DNA of 64,000 nt from Jacaranda mimosifolia (GCA_018894105.1 CM032128.1:29163299-29227298), one strand, 5' to 3'; counted from the first letter of the stretch, positions 22,998-36,341 are shown. Program-made: numbers and translations. Notes: a model not told the origin generated them from the sequence alone.

Positions 22998-25313
22998 TTA
23001 CAGCATGAGGTCCGATCTTGCAGGCAACCTCTTAAAGAAATTCGTGGAGAGGGGTGGAACCTTACTCCGCAGCTTAGGATGCCTCAACACATAAAATCCC
23101 AACAGCAATATCACAATTTGAAAAGGCGTCACATAGAGAACAAAGGCAGCAAAGAAGCAGAATGTCACAAACAAAGCTGATGCCCTTGGATCCCTCCAGC
23201 TCAAAAGAGACATAAACCTTTCCCCTTGCATAGCCAAGTCACCAATCACCGTTTGAATCCTTCCCCCTATACTTCTGAGCCGATCGTATCTCATCCTCAC
23301 AACATCCGACGACTTGGTAGTTGGAAAAGTGTCGAATTCTTCGTCTAACTCATCAGGGCTCACAGCATCAGCATGAGAAAGTCTAATGTCCATGTGGGGA
23401 GGGTGCCTTGGTTTCCATCTATAGTTCCAAATCCCAATGAAGAAAAGATAGAGGAATAGAGTGGGGAAAATCAGTTCAGGGTAAAGGACTAGTATTACAA
23501 AAAGTATGTGAATGAGAATGGTTGTAAGAGGATTTTTCCAGTGGCATATCTGATCAAACCATTTTGCAACTGCAATCACCCCACTCATGATGCTCATTAT
23601 TCTTACAAAGTTGGCTTTGGCTTTCCTTAAACTCCAAATGTGTGATCCCATGTCGAGCATGTATTCCACAGCCTCTTTCTTCAATGGCGGCTCGGCTCTT
23701 CCCAGCCTTGCTGAGACTATCTGAATAGCCTGATACCTCAAGACATCCAGCTGAATCACAGAGAGTGGATGAATATAATGCATTTTGGGAAGTAATGGAT
23801 GAGTATACTTTTGTAGCATATTGAGATATGATATACAAGAAAACCTCACAGCCAACTGAAGTTCTCCCATCTTTTTCACCCCTGGAGATTTCAACACAAT
23901 CAGGGGATATGAGTGTGTATAAACACGTTCAGTTTCAAGAGTCGATAGCCTAATTCTAACCTTTCCAATGCAGCTATCTTTTCCCCCTTGCAAATGGCCA
24001 TTGTCAAAGACCCCAATTGTGATCACAGTACAAGGATCATACACATCCCAAGTATACTGCTCATTCCACTTTGGAGAACCACTGTCGATGATTGTCCTTG
24101 TCCGAACCCACTTGGGACCATATTTAGCCACACAATAGGCATCGGTGGTTCCCCGGCCATCTTTTGACTTCATAGGTGACAGTCCTGTCGCACTTATGAT
24201 TCCCAGCTCAAGAAGTCCAATGCTGGATTTCCATAGCAATTTTGAACTTGGTCTATAATCGCTACTATAATAAGTAGACTCATCCAATACATGATAACCA
24301 CCATCCAAGCTGATCCTCAAATGAATCTTGCTAGAAAATTTAGTAGACTCCTTCTTTTGTCCCTCAACAAGTGAATGTTTCTCAAGATTATGCCACTTAG
24401 CTGGTACGGGCTTATTGTCCAACCTTCTAGGGACAGTGTTCAACAACATCACACACCTTCCCAAGATCTCGTCCTTGTTTGGTGCTACTCTATCCTCCAC
24501 AGTTATGACCAATGGCTCCTCAAATGGTTCAGCAACTACAAAAACTAAATCCTCATTCCAAGTGGGATTCACGCTCTTAATGGGAGATATTTTTGTTTTA
24601 AGAGCCTGATTGCCAAGAATGACCTTCACACAGACTTCAGGGGGTCGACTTCTATCACTGGGAAGTAAGTCCTGGCATTGAATTACATTGACTCTAAGAT
24701 ACCAAAGCCTAGGAGAAAGATATACCTTCCCTCGGATTTTAGAGACTCCCTCACTGCCAACTGCTGCTGCATCAGAATGCCAGGCATCAGAAAAGGCCTC
24801 ATCTGCCTGAGTTCCTTTCCAAAGAGCAAGCATGATTTCCCCCTTTTTTAGCTTTTCTCCTTTTTTGTCTTCCAGCTTGTACCATTGTGGTGCCAGGGGA
24901 CTATCAGGTGGGACGCGTCTTGGGATATCAACAAGATCAAAGGAAACTCGGCCAATGAAATCATCCAGAACGACATCCTTATCCTTAACCACCACTTCGA
25001 CATATGAAGCTTGGAGCTGGTCCTGTGAGAAAGCAAACACAAGATTCCATTCTGGATTCGATTTCTTCTCGAAATGCTTGGTGACTCCCTTGTAGTTTCC
25101 GAGCTTAACTTCCACATAAGGATCACAAGTACCTGTGACATCCTTCCCAGGTAGTTCTTTTGCTTTGACAACCCGGACATAAAAATATTCCATCTGCTCT
25201 ACAAGGTCATAGGCAGAAATGACCTTATCACCACCAATGATCACCCCTGAGCCAGCAATTTTAGGAGCTGTTGGCTTCAGAGCAAATTCTTCGGGTACTG
25301 GAAACTTCTGCAT
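22998..25313 (-). CDS. MCTP: Multiple C2 domain and transmembrane region protein (FTIP3/4-like)
   Basis: Single uninterrupted 771-residue frame, as usual for plant MCTPs of this class (about 770-795 residues). Three C2 domains: about 40-165 (YVRVVKAKELPGKDVTGTCD, NPEWNLVFAF), 205-325 (YLRVNVIQCQDL, NPTWNEDLVFV, EDRVAPNKDE) and 365-490 (ELGIISATGL, DGRGTTDAYCVAKYG, SPKWNEQYTWDV). The C-terminal phosphoribosyltransferase-C region has two hydrophobic blocks (PLTTILIHILFVILVLYPEL near 600 and LFVTFCFFAAFVLYVTPFQI near 715) and ends LPARSDLML, the normal family terminus. Such proteins sit in the ER and at ER-plasma-membrane contacts in plasmodesmata; relatives move FT or STM between cells. The start MQKFPVPEEF matches the family N-terminus. 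Intact. Confidence 0.95.
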   Translation of the reverse strand: MQKFPVPEEFALKPTAPKIAGSGVIIGGDKVISAYDLVEQMEYFYVRVVKAKELPGKDVTGTCDPYVEVKLGNYKGVTKHFEKKSNPEWNLVFAFSQDQLQASYVEVVVKDKDVVLDDFIGRVSFDLVDIPRRVPPDSPLAPQWYKLEDKKGEKLKKGEIMLALWKGTQADEAFSDAWHSDAAAVGSEGVSKIRGKVYLSPRLWYLRVNVIQCQDLLPSDRSRPPEVCVKVILGNQALKTKISPIKSVNPTWNEDLVFVVAEPFEEPLVITVEDRVAPNKDEILGRCVMLLNTVPRRLDNKPVPAKWHNLEKHSLVEGQKKESTKFSSKIHLRISLDGGYHVLDESTYYSSDYRPSSKLLWKSSIGLLELGIISATGLSPMKSKDGRGTTDAYCVAKYGPKWVRTRTIIDSGSPKWNEQYTWDVYDPCTVITIGVFDNGHLQGGKDSCIGKVRIRLSTLETERVYTHSYPLIVLKSPGVKKMGELQLAVRFSCISYLNMLQKYTHPLLPKMHYIHPLSVIQLDVLRYQAIQIVSARLGRAEPPLKKEAVEYMLDMGSHIWSLRKAKANFVRIMSIMSGVIAVAKWFDQICHWKNPLTTILIHILFVILVLYPELIFPTLFLYLFFIGIWNYRWKPRHPPHMDIRLSHADAVSPDELDEEFDTFPTTKSSDVVRMRYDRLRSIGGRIQTVIGDLAMQGERFMSLLSWRDPRASALFVTFCFFAAFVLYVTPFQIVILLLGFYVLRHPKLRSKVPPLSTNFFKRLPARSDLML

Positions 25314-28300
25314 TTTCTTGTTTTCTCTGTGTAGATTAGTACAACAACTGGACTGATCTTAAATGCCAAACTGTTGAGAGAATGGCAGTTTAAACCAGAA
25401 TCTGGTGCTTTTGATGGTTTCAAATTTCTTGTGCCAAAAAGTTTGTTATTTTTCTGAGGACATAGGATTCTTTGTCCTCTTAAAAAGGTTGCCTAGGATA
25501 ATAGATTTGATGCAAGAGGATTGAAAAAATTCAATCTTTATGGCTAAAATATAGGAATTTTCACAAGAATCAGAATGATTAAAACCAATCATCAAGGGCT
25601 TAAAGAGCAAATGTTTGGAGAAGAGTTTTTAGATTGGTAGAATTGCAGCAGTTTTAGGAAAAGTCTTTTTCAGCAAGGAAATCTGAAGAAGTCAAGCCAA
25701 AAAGGAAAGAAGGCAGGAACCATATCTTCAGACAGCTTGACCTGAAACTTCTATTCACTGCCAAAAGAACAGATAAAAAATAGTAACTCACCATTAAAAA
25801 AACAAGAACCAGGAAATATTGAGAGAAGCAAGAAAGATGATATGCTATTGTGGCTGATAAATTATGTAGACTAGAACAGTTCTTACAGCGGAATCTGGTT
25901 TATTACAACACTTTATAAGCATCTCTTTTTAGACGATAACTTGCCTAAGTTTCTCAAGCTGTGGAGTGACATTAAACGAACACTTCATTTACAACAAGCA
26001 TGAGTACTAAGAAACAATAAAATCTGATCAAATCCTGAAATGATATCAAATGATCACTTCATTGATAAGCTTTCCTTAAATCTGACATCTTACTACTGAC
26101 AGTCAATTAACTCTTGATTACTTGATTTTCTGTTTCATTCATGCAAACGCTCAGAGTTGAAGCAAAACAAGAAAATCATTTGGTGGGGTGGGGTGATGGC
26201 CTACCTCAAACGACTAAAGAAGACTGATGAGAGTAGTTCCGAGTTGCTACAACTATCTTGGAAAAACAATGAAGACTTGTTTCTCTAGGAAAAATATCAG
26301 CACTAATATCAAATAGTTTGTATGTGATGACATTGTCTAGAAACTGTCTTTATTATGCATTTGGGGTGTGATGTGAATGAATCTTTTACATTATGCAATG
26401 ATCCTGACAGAATAAAACCTAATGATTCTGCTTATTATACCACAGGATTTTGTTTGTTGTAGGAAATGAACCCCACATGCAATTACCCCTGCTGCCTTTA
26501 TGCATTTCCATTGACTGCTTCTCAACTCTTTTTCCTTTTGAAAAAAAATAAAATAATCAATTCTGGGATTCTCTCTTTCTTTTACCACTTTCTCATTTCT
26601 TGGTGTTGCCCAAATTCTTATTTATTTCATGTAAATTAGGTAAAGGCCATCACAAAAATGGGTTTTGTTTTTTAATCTTCTTATGCGGGACTCCCCATCC
26701 TTTTTTAGTACTTCTCGAGCGAATTTTTCACACACGACACATCAGAATGAGGAATATTTTATTTGTTAATATAAACGACGATCATAATTCAATAAAAATT
26801 CTACACGGAACCACTTAAACTATAGTATGTATGAATGATCTTTTCTATTTCATAGTGTTAGGAGATCTTGACCCTATATATATATATATCTTAGTTTTTA
26901 TATTAAATATTTGAATTACGCATTCCACGCTAATAGAAAAAAGTGCCGCATCAATTTGCATTTTTTCAGAATATTTCTGAATCTCAATTGTCCCTTCAAT
27001 TTTGTAAATTTGCCAAAAATATATATATTATCTTTTTATTTTTGGACAAGCCAAAATAATTTCTATTTCGAGTGTGGAATATCTTCTTCGAACATGATTT
27101 TGAGAATTGTTACGGACAGTTGGATATGCAAGAACAATGAATCACTTCATTTGGCACAATTAGTCAATTACTTCAACAAAGGCACACTTTGGGCCAAACA
27201 CATACATGCCATAAAATTGTAAAATCCCCGACGTGGACTTTGCCAGAAACAGAGAAAATTGCTCAATGGGAGACTTATAATTAGTAAAACATTACAGAGT
27301 TACTCTTTACATATCCAATGGGCTTCTCTAATTTAGGTATGAGGTGTGAACATATTTAAAGGTACAGTACACTAATGTGTCCTAATTAAATCTTAATTGT
27401 CACGTGATTCAGGATAGCGACATTGTCTGGAGTTGAGATTTTTCTTCTCAGGTACAGTGAATGCCTACCGAACCATATTTCTTATGCTCATTCCAGAATT
27501 CAATATTCACTGTGATTATAGGCTCATCATCGGACTGTGTCTGAAAAAAACTACCTAATAATGCAATTATTAACTTCCTTAACTCTTAACAAATACCACA
27601 AACCCGAACAAGTATCAAAATCCTCAGTGGGGCTGCAGAAAAGACCCTTGTCGATTAAATGCAAAATGAGAAGGGCAGATGAACTCCAGAGCAAGAACTG
27701 AATGTTGCACACATAAATGCTTCATCAAAAGAAAGATTATAATAAAGGCAAAGGTAATACAAGATCTCAGGTAAATTCTATATTTTCTTGCAAGAATTGT
27801 CTATTGGTCCGGACTTTAAATTCATTATTTTGGTGAATGGGATGTCTCGTGTCAAGGGTCCAAAACCAACTACTGGAATCAATCAGTGGCGTGCCGTACT
27901 CATCTCCATCAATATATATATATATATGTATATATATAGATGGTAAGGCGAGAGAGGAAATGTTAATCCTTTATACATATATCCACATCACTTTCCAATG
28001 ACAGTTCATAGAAAGTAATTAATGAGAAAAGAAAGTGCGTTAGGTGTGTTTGGTTAAGAAACAAAGTCATTTTCCCACTTGCTATCTTCTTATCTTCCAC
28101 GTATAAATATTTTTACATTAGGCATAATCTTACTAGGTTCAAAATTAGACAACAAATGCTGCATAACAAAATAAACAAATGCACAACTGTTGCACATATT
28201 GAGTAACAGAAATATATGTACTAGTGTCACTTGTGGGAATTAAAAGCTCATAAACTATACAAGTAGATGCCAACAAGCCTGCATTTGATGTCGTGGATGC

Positions 28301-28995
28301 ACATGTGCTTGAGTTACTATCATATGCAGTATTTGTCTCTGAATTTAATGCCACTTTTTGGCATACTTATCTACCCCATCTCTATTCTAACAGCTTTGAG
28401 CCAAAACTCAGGTCAATTGCTAAAGTTCTATATAACCACACATGAATATGTTTAATACCATCACAGTACATTTACCTTAACAGAAGCAACAAAAGATATG
28501 AAATCACGTAGGAGGGGGAAGAGAAAGAAGACAATATCAATCACTCAAGCCTCAATTTCAGCAATTGAAAAAGAAAATGAGAAAAAGGAAACTTTAATAT
28601 GTAGAAGTGCTTCAACCAGATAAGTGAATTTAAAATCACAGCAAACTTCCTCTATCCATAGAAATGCACTAACAGTTGAAACAGAAACCAATCATGCATT
28701 GAATGAAATGTAAGAAATGAACTTAGTGAGAGGGGAAAACATAGGATAAAAGAGGAGAGAGACGAGCACTTTTCATGAAATTTTAAAATCAGATTTCTTT
28801 TCTTTCGCATTTTGAAATTGATGTATGGATAGCTTATATCCGGATAGCATTCTTTTATTCCTATGTCTAACATGCTTATATCTAGAGCAGTAGAACGTCA
28901 AATTTATTTCTAATGGCCACAATAAGCTGAGTTATTTGAACCAAAAGTTATGGAAACTGCAAGTGGAAGTAAGGATACTAGCATTATTAAATTTA
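25314..28995. other. MCTP upstream region and intergenic DNA, no gene seen
   Basis: The first several hundred bases are MCTP 5' UTR/promoter; a 5' UTR intron is possible but not demonstrated. The rest has only short unconvincing open frames. Contains (TA)n at about 26876-26890. Confidence 0.5.
27907..27940. repeat. (TA)n microsatellite
   Basis: Alternating TA tract interrupted by a single GTA, likely length-polymorphic. Confidence 0.85.
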
Positions 28996-29457
28996 GGGCT
29001 TGTTTGTTTACAAATCCTCAATACATTTTCCAACTCCCAAAATTTAAACAAACAATGCACATTCCCCAACCCCATTCCCAAAATACAAAATTCATTCCCC
29101 AAAATAACCATACTATTCACACTCTAATACGTTCCTCAATGCTAACAACTTATCATAAATTGTCCCCTTCACATTACATATATATACACATATACCACTC
29201 ATTTAATCTATATATACGTATATATAAATACTTTTAAAATATTCATTTCACCCCACCAACCCAACTAAAAGGTTATTGATATGACATCTTGTTCCCTCCC
29301 AAAACACAAACAAACAAACAATTTTCTCCCAATTCATTCTCTACCTACCACCCAAAACATAAACAAACAAACTATCACATTCCCCAACTCCACTTCCTAA
29401 AAATCATTTTGGCAAAGAATTTTGGCAAAATGCCCCAATTCACAAACAAACAAAGCC
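28996..29457. mobile_element. PIF/Harbinger-like MITE
   Basis: A 462-bp segment flanked by TTA on both sides (28993-28995, 29458-29460). Left end GGGCTTGTTTGTTTAC pairs with right end CACAAACAAACAAAGCC, allowing one indel. The interior repeats the motif AAACAAACAA with CATTCCCCAACTCC, so subterminal repeats are present. No coding capacity. Confidence 0.7.
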
Positions 29458-29716
29458 TTAAAGTTTTTCAAATTACCTTTATTCAGAACACCATGCAAAC
29501 GTTCCTTGGTAACTGTTGAAGTAATACATATTTTACATTCTAAATGTAAATTAAATCATTTTAATAGTTCTACAGATCAGAAACAAAACCCAGTTTATAC
29601 CTGAAAATCTTACCCTGTGTTAACAGATTATTTAAGAATGGTTTTTCCCATATCGGAGGAATAATGTGTATGCCTTTGTTGCTAACATACAAGGACAGTA
29701 ACCTGAAGATGTGAAG

Positions 29717-32700
29717 CTAAAACTTTTTTACTTGGACAGGTGCCCCTTGCTTCTTCCCAGATTCAAGCATTGCGTCCAAAACGGCAACATCTCGGGCACC
29801 TTCAATAAAAGAAAGGCGAGGCTCAACCTGGTAGCTGCTATCCTTCTGCAAACAGAGGCAATAATGAAGTATATACATCAAAGCCACTCGGATACACTAC
29901 ACAATTGCATCATAAACAAGATGCTTAACATAACAAGCAGAAGAAGTCAACAGTATTGCTTTCTCCGGAAAGATTAGAAGGTCTTTTAGTCACTGCTTAA
30001 GTATTACTAATAGCAGATGGTGTATTTCTTCACACCTAGGTGAAGAGACTAATTTTGTGAATCATTCTAAATTCCAGATTGGAAAAAATGAAAGAGGTAC
30101 GAGACGGAGGAAAAATGTGTCAATACCTTAGAAGGAGATCTTGACAAAGAAGAAGTACATAGGGGTATCAAGTCAACTGAAACTAGCAGCCTAGTTAACT
30201 TAATTACACGTATGATTCCCCAATTTTCAGACAAATAGATCATCTCAAGACTGAAAAAGCAAGCAAATAACTGAGACAGCTAGTTGTGTCATTTCATAAT
30301 CCTGCACTACCTTTAGGGTCGCCAGTGAAATATCTGACAAGAAAGTTCTAAGCTCCTCAGTCACACCACTGAAAGGGTAAAACCAGCTTTTGTTTTGGCC
30401 ATCAGCCGTAGTAAGAATAACCTACAATCATATCAAGATACACAATATATAAGTTCATAATAAATAGCTCAACTGATAGTAGGAGATTACTAAAACAAAA
30501 ATTATTTACCGTGTATCCATGCTTCCCATCTTTGTTTCCTCGCTCAACTTGTAATGTTCCTTTCAAGCCCACAATCCGCCACAGAACCTATGAGCCAAAC
30601 AGCACAACTGTTGTAAGTGTTCCAGCCTCGAATTACGTCATAAAGGGCATGTCAGGACAGTGGGGAAGGTGTTAATAATAGTGACTATGTACTTCATACC
30701 TTTGGAGATCTAGATGATACCACCATCACAAAAACTCCAGAACTCCCATTTTCCAGTTGACTAAAGGGACAATAAAAAGGAGAACAACAAAAAACATAAA
30801 AATGCTAAATTTCAACATGGTCAAAAGTAGAAATTGCTAGTTTCAAGACATCAACATCTTACATTGTTGAGGAGATGTGATCAGGGGGAGGCAAAGTTGA
30901 ATCAACATGAGAAGTAACGGCTGACACTGAAGTTATCTCACATCCAACCAGCTTTCCATATGCACGAGAGATATTATCAAAACCAAATGCTAGGTTGTAA
31001 GTATAATAATAATAATAATAAAAGAAAAAAAGTAGCAGTTTTTTAATTGGATATTCACCTGTATGGGAGTAGCATAATGATTTATGTCATTAGATTATAA
31101 CAGAGTTTTGTATAATTTTAATATGAAGCATTTGGACCGGTAAGCTGAAGTTAGTTCCTTATTTGATCTCATTGTTTCAGCCAGTAGACAATAGCAAAAG
31201 AAAAAGATGTCGAGTTCTTATATTGAATTATGATTTTCAAGCATAAAGATTTCTACAAGTGTAAAGAAATACACAAAAAATATTCAGACAAAGAAAATGA
31301 TAAGGTAAACTCACCATTCTCAACCCAGAAATGAAATGCACACCCATATCTATAATGAAACCACCCTGCCAAAGCACAAAACCTTTTACTCCAAGGCAAT
31401 GGAAAAATAATCTTCATCCAGTAGATAAGAAAGAAACTGACTTCATAGAGTACACAAAAAGTAGCTTACAACAGTTCAGAATCCTAAAGTAGCATTATTC
31501 TGGTGCTTAATACAAACAATAGGAATTATAATGGCATTACAGTTTTGACTCAATCAGCACCATGACCAGGCACTGAAGGAAAATATATTATATGTGGATA
31601 TAAGAATAAAACTTGAATTTGAAATTCATCAAGAACGTTGATTTGTATGCAGATAATATCATAATACTAGTTAACATTTTCTGCTGGGTCACTAGAAGCA
31701 CGACGAATTTATGAAGCTACACTCACAACAAAATTGCGTCGCCAAGAACTTGAAAAGTATGGATTTGAGCTATTCATTGATCCTTCAATGATGACATGGA
31801 TATTAATAATGTCTCCAATTTCAGCCATTAGTTTTTTGCCCTGTAAAATCCACGATTGGTTATCTGCCAAATGACCGCAACATATGATCATATTTAGTAA
31901 GCACAAACGAAAAGTGTGAGGTACCTCCACAAAGGCAGGTTCGAAACGATAGTTTTCAGCAACTGCCCAAATTGGAGCAGGGTTGAAAGAGTTGTAGCAC
32001 GATATTGCTGTTTCGAGCTCAGTAACAGCTGAATTGGTAAACCATTAATCAATTTCTTATAATAATTTTCGAAAAGCATTATTTGTTCTCACAGACACAC
32101 ATGCATATATCAAGGCATGGGATGAAGATGTCATATAATCCTATGACAAATAGCTTCGTGAACTGCAGTTACAGGCTTTGAGTTATAAATAGCAAAATCC
32201 GTTGAGGAGATGAGTATGAATTTAAACAGAAATATTCCCATTCAGAACACAAAACAAATATTAGTGCCATGGTTCAAAATTTTATTTTATATATTAAAGA
32301 AAAAACACACACACAACTACTTGTCTTCATGAACTCTATAGTTTGTGTTTTATTATTATGGATGAGAGTTCTGGCATTTCATTAGAGTGTCCGTGGAGTC
32401 ACTATGACCCAACTGCATTGATTAAGCAATAACCAGATAGTGCAAGAGCAGAATATTCACGATCAACTCTGAAAACAACCTCGTTAATGTTAGATGATCC
32501 TAGTAAGCACGTGTTAGGGTGTGAACACAGGCTATGTGAAAAAGGGGTCTCACTAAGGATAAACGATCCTGAATAGCTCAGAAGCTTTATCTATCACACA
32601 ATGCTAGTCTACATTATTAAACTATACTTAAACACTTAGTAAAACCCAGGAACTTATAATTTTGCACCCTCTCCATCTTAGCACTATCATTACTTTTTCT

Positions 32701-34715
32701 CGGCATGGATTCAAGGGGATTGATTCAAAATCTGGTCACCTTCTGCACTTCCCGATGGCCACCAACAAGGTCAATGGGTACAAATTCTGTTACAAGCCAA
32801 GTTGCCATAGGGAGTATTACATTTGGGATAATTATGAAGTGTGCTAGCAAAGAAAATTATCTTTAAATAGCAAAAAGAGATCAAAATCTCTATCTTCCAA
32901 GAATAACTGGAATCGCCAAGAATTTTGAAGGAAAAAGATCACAAAGAATTCAAGCTATTTAAGAAATGCCTAAACATCACTCCAAATGCAAATAATTAGG
33001 CATTGGACCTTCAAATTCACATAAAAGAAATTAATATCTTACTTACAAGTTGCAGCCGGTTTCTCTTCAGAACCAGAGTTGCCAAGAAGCACGCATGACA
33101 TGTAAGAAAAGATTCTGTCAGTTTACCTCATATAAGCAATAAAAAGTATATTTTGGAGCTAATGAAGACAAGTTAGGTACAAATTAACATAATAAAAACT
33201 TCTAGCAACTCATACAATCGTCTGACAGAGGATGTATGTACTTTCTTTATAATGTTTAATAGCCAATCACCTTGCAGGACATGTTTTCCAGCCTTCAGCA
33301 ACCTCAGTGACATATCCACCTAAATAAAATGGTATTCTTGTTAAATATGGTGCAAACCACATGAAAGTCAGGATTGAAGTAAATATCAGTGTCACACACA
33401 ACACTACGCTCTGCTTCACAGTACACAGTCAAATAAGAATGGGATATTTGGTATAACACATGTTCCCATAAAGAGATGAAATTCGGTCATGATTTTTCAG
33501 GTTGTCCACGAAGTTTTTGCTTGTTAGATGTGAGTTTACAACTTACAGAATCTCAAAGTTACGTCAGATTCTTTTCAGTAAAAAAAACAGCAAAATTCAG
33601 CTGCCCTGATAGAAACCGCAAACAAGGGAAAATGTAACCCTATTTTATGGTAGCATCAACAACTTCAGGTGATACTTACTTTCAGAAACTGAAAGGACTG
33701 GTAGACTCAATAGGACCATACAGAATCTATTTGGCACTCCAGCTTGCCTACCAACCACAATATCAAAGCAATATAATCCTCCAACTATCAAGCTATAAAA
33801 GGAGACTTAAAGGGTTACAACCAATACAAAATCACATGGCGATCTAGAAGGCACATACAGCATACAGACAGTATGATGAAACATGTGGATATTCTCACTT
33901 GCAGACATGCAACTCAATTATGAACACGCATAGACACACAGAGAAAGGAGATTTGCCTGAGTCTGCCCGGCAAGGACAACGGCCACACCAATGATGGAAG
34001 CATCTTGAATGATCTCATTGAGCCCTGCCTCTCCCCACTTACACTCCACATCTGGAAAATATTTTTTAGCAACCTCAACGGCACCTCTGGCCGATTCCTA
34101 TACAAAAACATTTTCACCAGTTAAATTTTATTTGTTCCTCGTGCTCAAGAGTTAAGAACAAGCCCCCTTCTTTTGTACTCATAACTCATATGTTGCTGAA
34201 AAAATATTACCAAAATATGCGAGGAAGTTAAAAATGAAACATACGACAGGCTTTAGGTAATATTAATACTACACCGATAATCCCCACGGATTCCCATATA
34301 TAAGCAGTAAAAGAATAAATGCAAAAGAAAGGCCACTCCCAGAAATTCAAATATTCTTAATCCAAGAAATTACATTAAACCAAGGGGAAGAAACATTCTC
34401 CCAAGAAAGAGCAAGAAAAAAAGGAGAAAAAGATGCCCGCTTTTTCTCCAATCACGAAGGCAATATATAAAAACTAGAGGAAATGACGGTACTTAACCAA
34501 GACCCAAATTTATTTTTCAATAAAAGAAGATGCAAGAAAGCAGGTGAATAATAATAAAAAAGAAAAAGAAAAAGGATGGAATGATTTGCCTCAGTGCGGC
34601 TCCAAATGGCTCTGAGAACAAATAAGTTGGAGATTTCAGCTAGTCTGGGAATGTAAGTATTTCGAACAAAGATGCCAGCCCCAAGAATGGCTATCTGTGG
34701 TGGCTGCGCCGCCAT
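29717..34715 (-). CDS. Gfo/Idh/MocA-family NAD(P)-dependent oxidoreductase
   Basis: Twelve exons: 34590-34715, 33957-34097, 33271-33319, 33047-33064, 31925-32028, 31727-31840, 31315-31365, 30863-30951, 30700-30760, 30510-30587, 30311-30421, 29717-29845; 356 residues, all phases agree. The N-terminus IAILGAGIF carries the Rossmann dinucleotide motif. The family EKP catalytic motif is encoded across exon 3 and an 18-nt exon 4 (EKPAAT). Later parts read AENYRFEPAFVEGKKLMAE, NSSNPYFSSSWRRNF, GGFIIDMGVHFISGLRM and PRLSFIEGARDVAVLDAMLE, the usual C-terminal substrate domain. It closely resembles an uncharacterised plant oxidoreductase family I recall from Arabidopsis; the substrate is unknown, so no symbol is given. 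Introns 1 and 2 have GC instead of GT donors. Intact. A broken paralogue lies just upstream. Confidence 0.92.
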
Positions 34716-35174
34716 TGATCGAAAGTTTGGTGGATCTAGTACGAGCTTTGATCTTCGTCCGACTTTTACCTGTTCAGAGGAGCGCTGGAAAAAGAACGCA
34801 AGAGATTTAGGTAATTTAAGGAGATCTTTCTTTCCTTTTTTGGGGTAAATAGTATTTGAGTTAAATTGAAGTAGATATTAAATGATATAGTTGAATTTAT
34901 ATTAAAATAATAAATTTTATTTATTCAATTAATTTTTTTTATAATTGTATTAAAAATTAAAAAACCTTTTAATAATTAATACTTTTAAAAAAAATTGAAA
35001 AATGTTTAATAAATTTATTCAAAATCACCGTTAAAGAATATTTAGAACATAAGCTCTAAGTATGTTTCTTTTTTAGATTGTAAAGTTCAAAATATTTTAT
35101 TTCCTAAAGTGATGTAATAAGCCATCATGGCAAGCAAGTAATCTATTCAGCCAAAAAGTAGAAGTATTCAGTAC
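34716..35174. other. Probable promoter/5' region of the oxidoreductase gene
   Basis: A short gap between the ATG of the intact gene and the last surviving exon of its tandem duplicate, so the promoter must be within or overlap the pseudogene tail. AT-rich near 34850-35030; no specific site called. Confidence 0.4.
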
Positions 35175-35606
35175 TTCAACAAAGCAGGTTCAAACTTCAA
35201 ACCGGAAATTTTCAGCAAATGCCCAAATTGGTTGAAAAGGTAAGGCGGTGCTAAAAGAACTGTAGAATGACACTGCAGTTTCCACCTCACTAATGGCTGC
35301 AGAAAGGAGACCAAATATTGATTAAAACTGATTCTCAACTAGACAAAAACGCATTTAATAGTAGAATGGGTAGAAGTTGCAGCTGATATGCTTTTGCAAC
35401 TTACTACATTTTTTAGTTGCAATTCCAGGGTTCCGATTTTCAGAAGGAGGAGAATTGTCAGCTAAAATGGATCTAAACAATCGAGTTAAAAGATAAAAAC
35501 TCAAGATCAGTTCATGCATCAGATCATAACTAAATTTTCGTCTTAGACTCTACTCTCACTATTGTGTTTGTCTTTCCTCATCTCTGCTAAGTATCCATAA
35601 CTCCAT

Positions 35607-36314
35607 TGTTGATTTTGTCTTGAAATTTGGGCTAATTTGACGAGACACAGAAGAAATGGAGCGAAACAGAGCGAAGCAGTCGAAACGGGCTCGGGAGCAC
35701 GCCTCATCACGCGTTGGCAGGATGCCTTGCGCCAGGGCATGCAGCTAGGCGAGATGGGCAGCAACACACACGACGTGCACCTGGGCGTAAGGATGGCACG
35801 CCCAGGCACGAGCAGCACTGGAACCGCGCTCCCAAGCGCAAGGCTTCCACGCCCAGGTGCGCGGTCTACTGGAAACTAGGCATTTGCTGGGCACGAAATG
35901 CGCCCTGGCGCAAGTTGTCCGCGCCAGGGCGCGCCACAAGCAGATTTCTCTCTGCACAAGCAGGAAGTTGGGCTCCGACGCACAGCGCAAGTATACTAGG
36001 ACTTGGACTCTTCGTTTTGCGGGTATTTAATCAGCTTTTTCCGAGACAAATTGGGATAGACATAACACGAGGGTTTCTAGACTGCTTTTGAAATAGTTTC
36101 TTGAGACGGAGTTTAGAAAGAGGGTACTGGTGATCTCGTGAGATTTGTCGGACTCAAGTTGTACTTGTTATATTGATTTGGAAACAATAAAATCCTTTTC
36201 TTTGTCGAGTGGAAGGCACATCGCCGAACCAAGTTAAATCTTGTTGTCAGTTTTCATTGAATTTATTTACTGTTATTTCATAGTTTTCATAATAGATCCT
36301 CCTGAGTTTCAACA
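35607..36314 (+). repeat. 5' LTR of the Copia element
   Basis: 708 bp, starts TGTTGATTTTGTC, ends GAGTTTCAACA. Unusually GC-rich internal block (35690-35970) with repeated GCGC/CAGGCGC words against AT-rich surroundings. Confidence 0.93.
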
Positions 36315-36317
36315 AAT

Positions 36318-36329
36318 TGGTATCGAAGC
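36318..36329 (+). other. Primer-binding site (initiator-Met tRNA type)
   Basis: TGGTATCGAAGC three bases after the 5' LTR; matches the plant Copia consensus TGGTATCAGAGC except for two adjacent bases. Confidence 0.8.
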
Positions 36330-36341
36330 AGGTTGGATTAG

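Noticed and set aside
24328..25095. Plus-strand and second minus-frame open frames inside the MCTP gene
   Set aside because: Shadow frames of a well-supported 771-residue coding sequence.
28936..29604. Several overlapping open frames near 29 kb
   Set aside because: They fall in the MITE at 28996-29457 and reflect AAACAAAC repeats.
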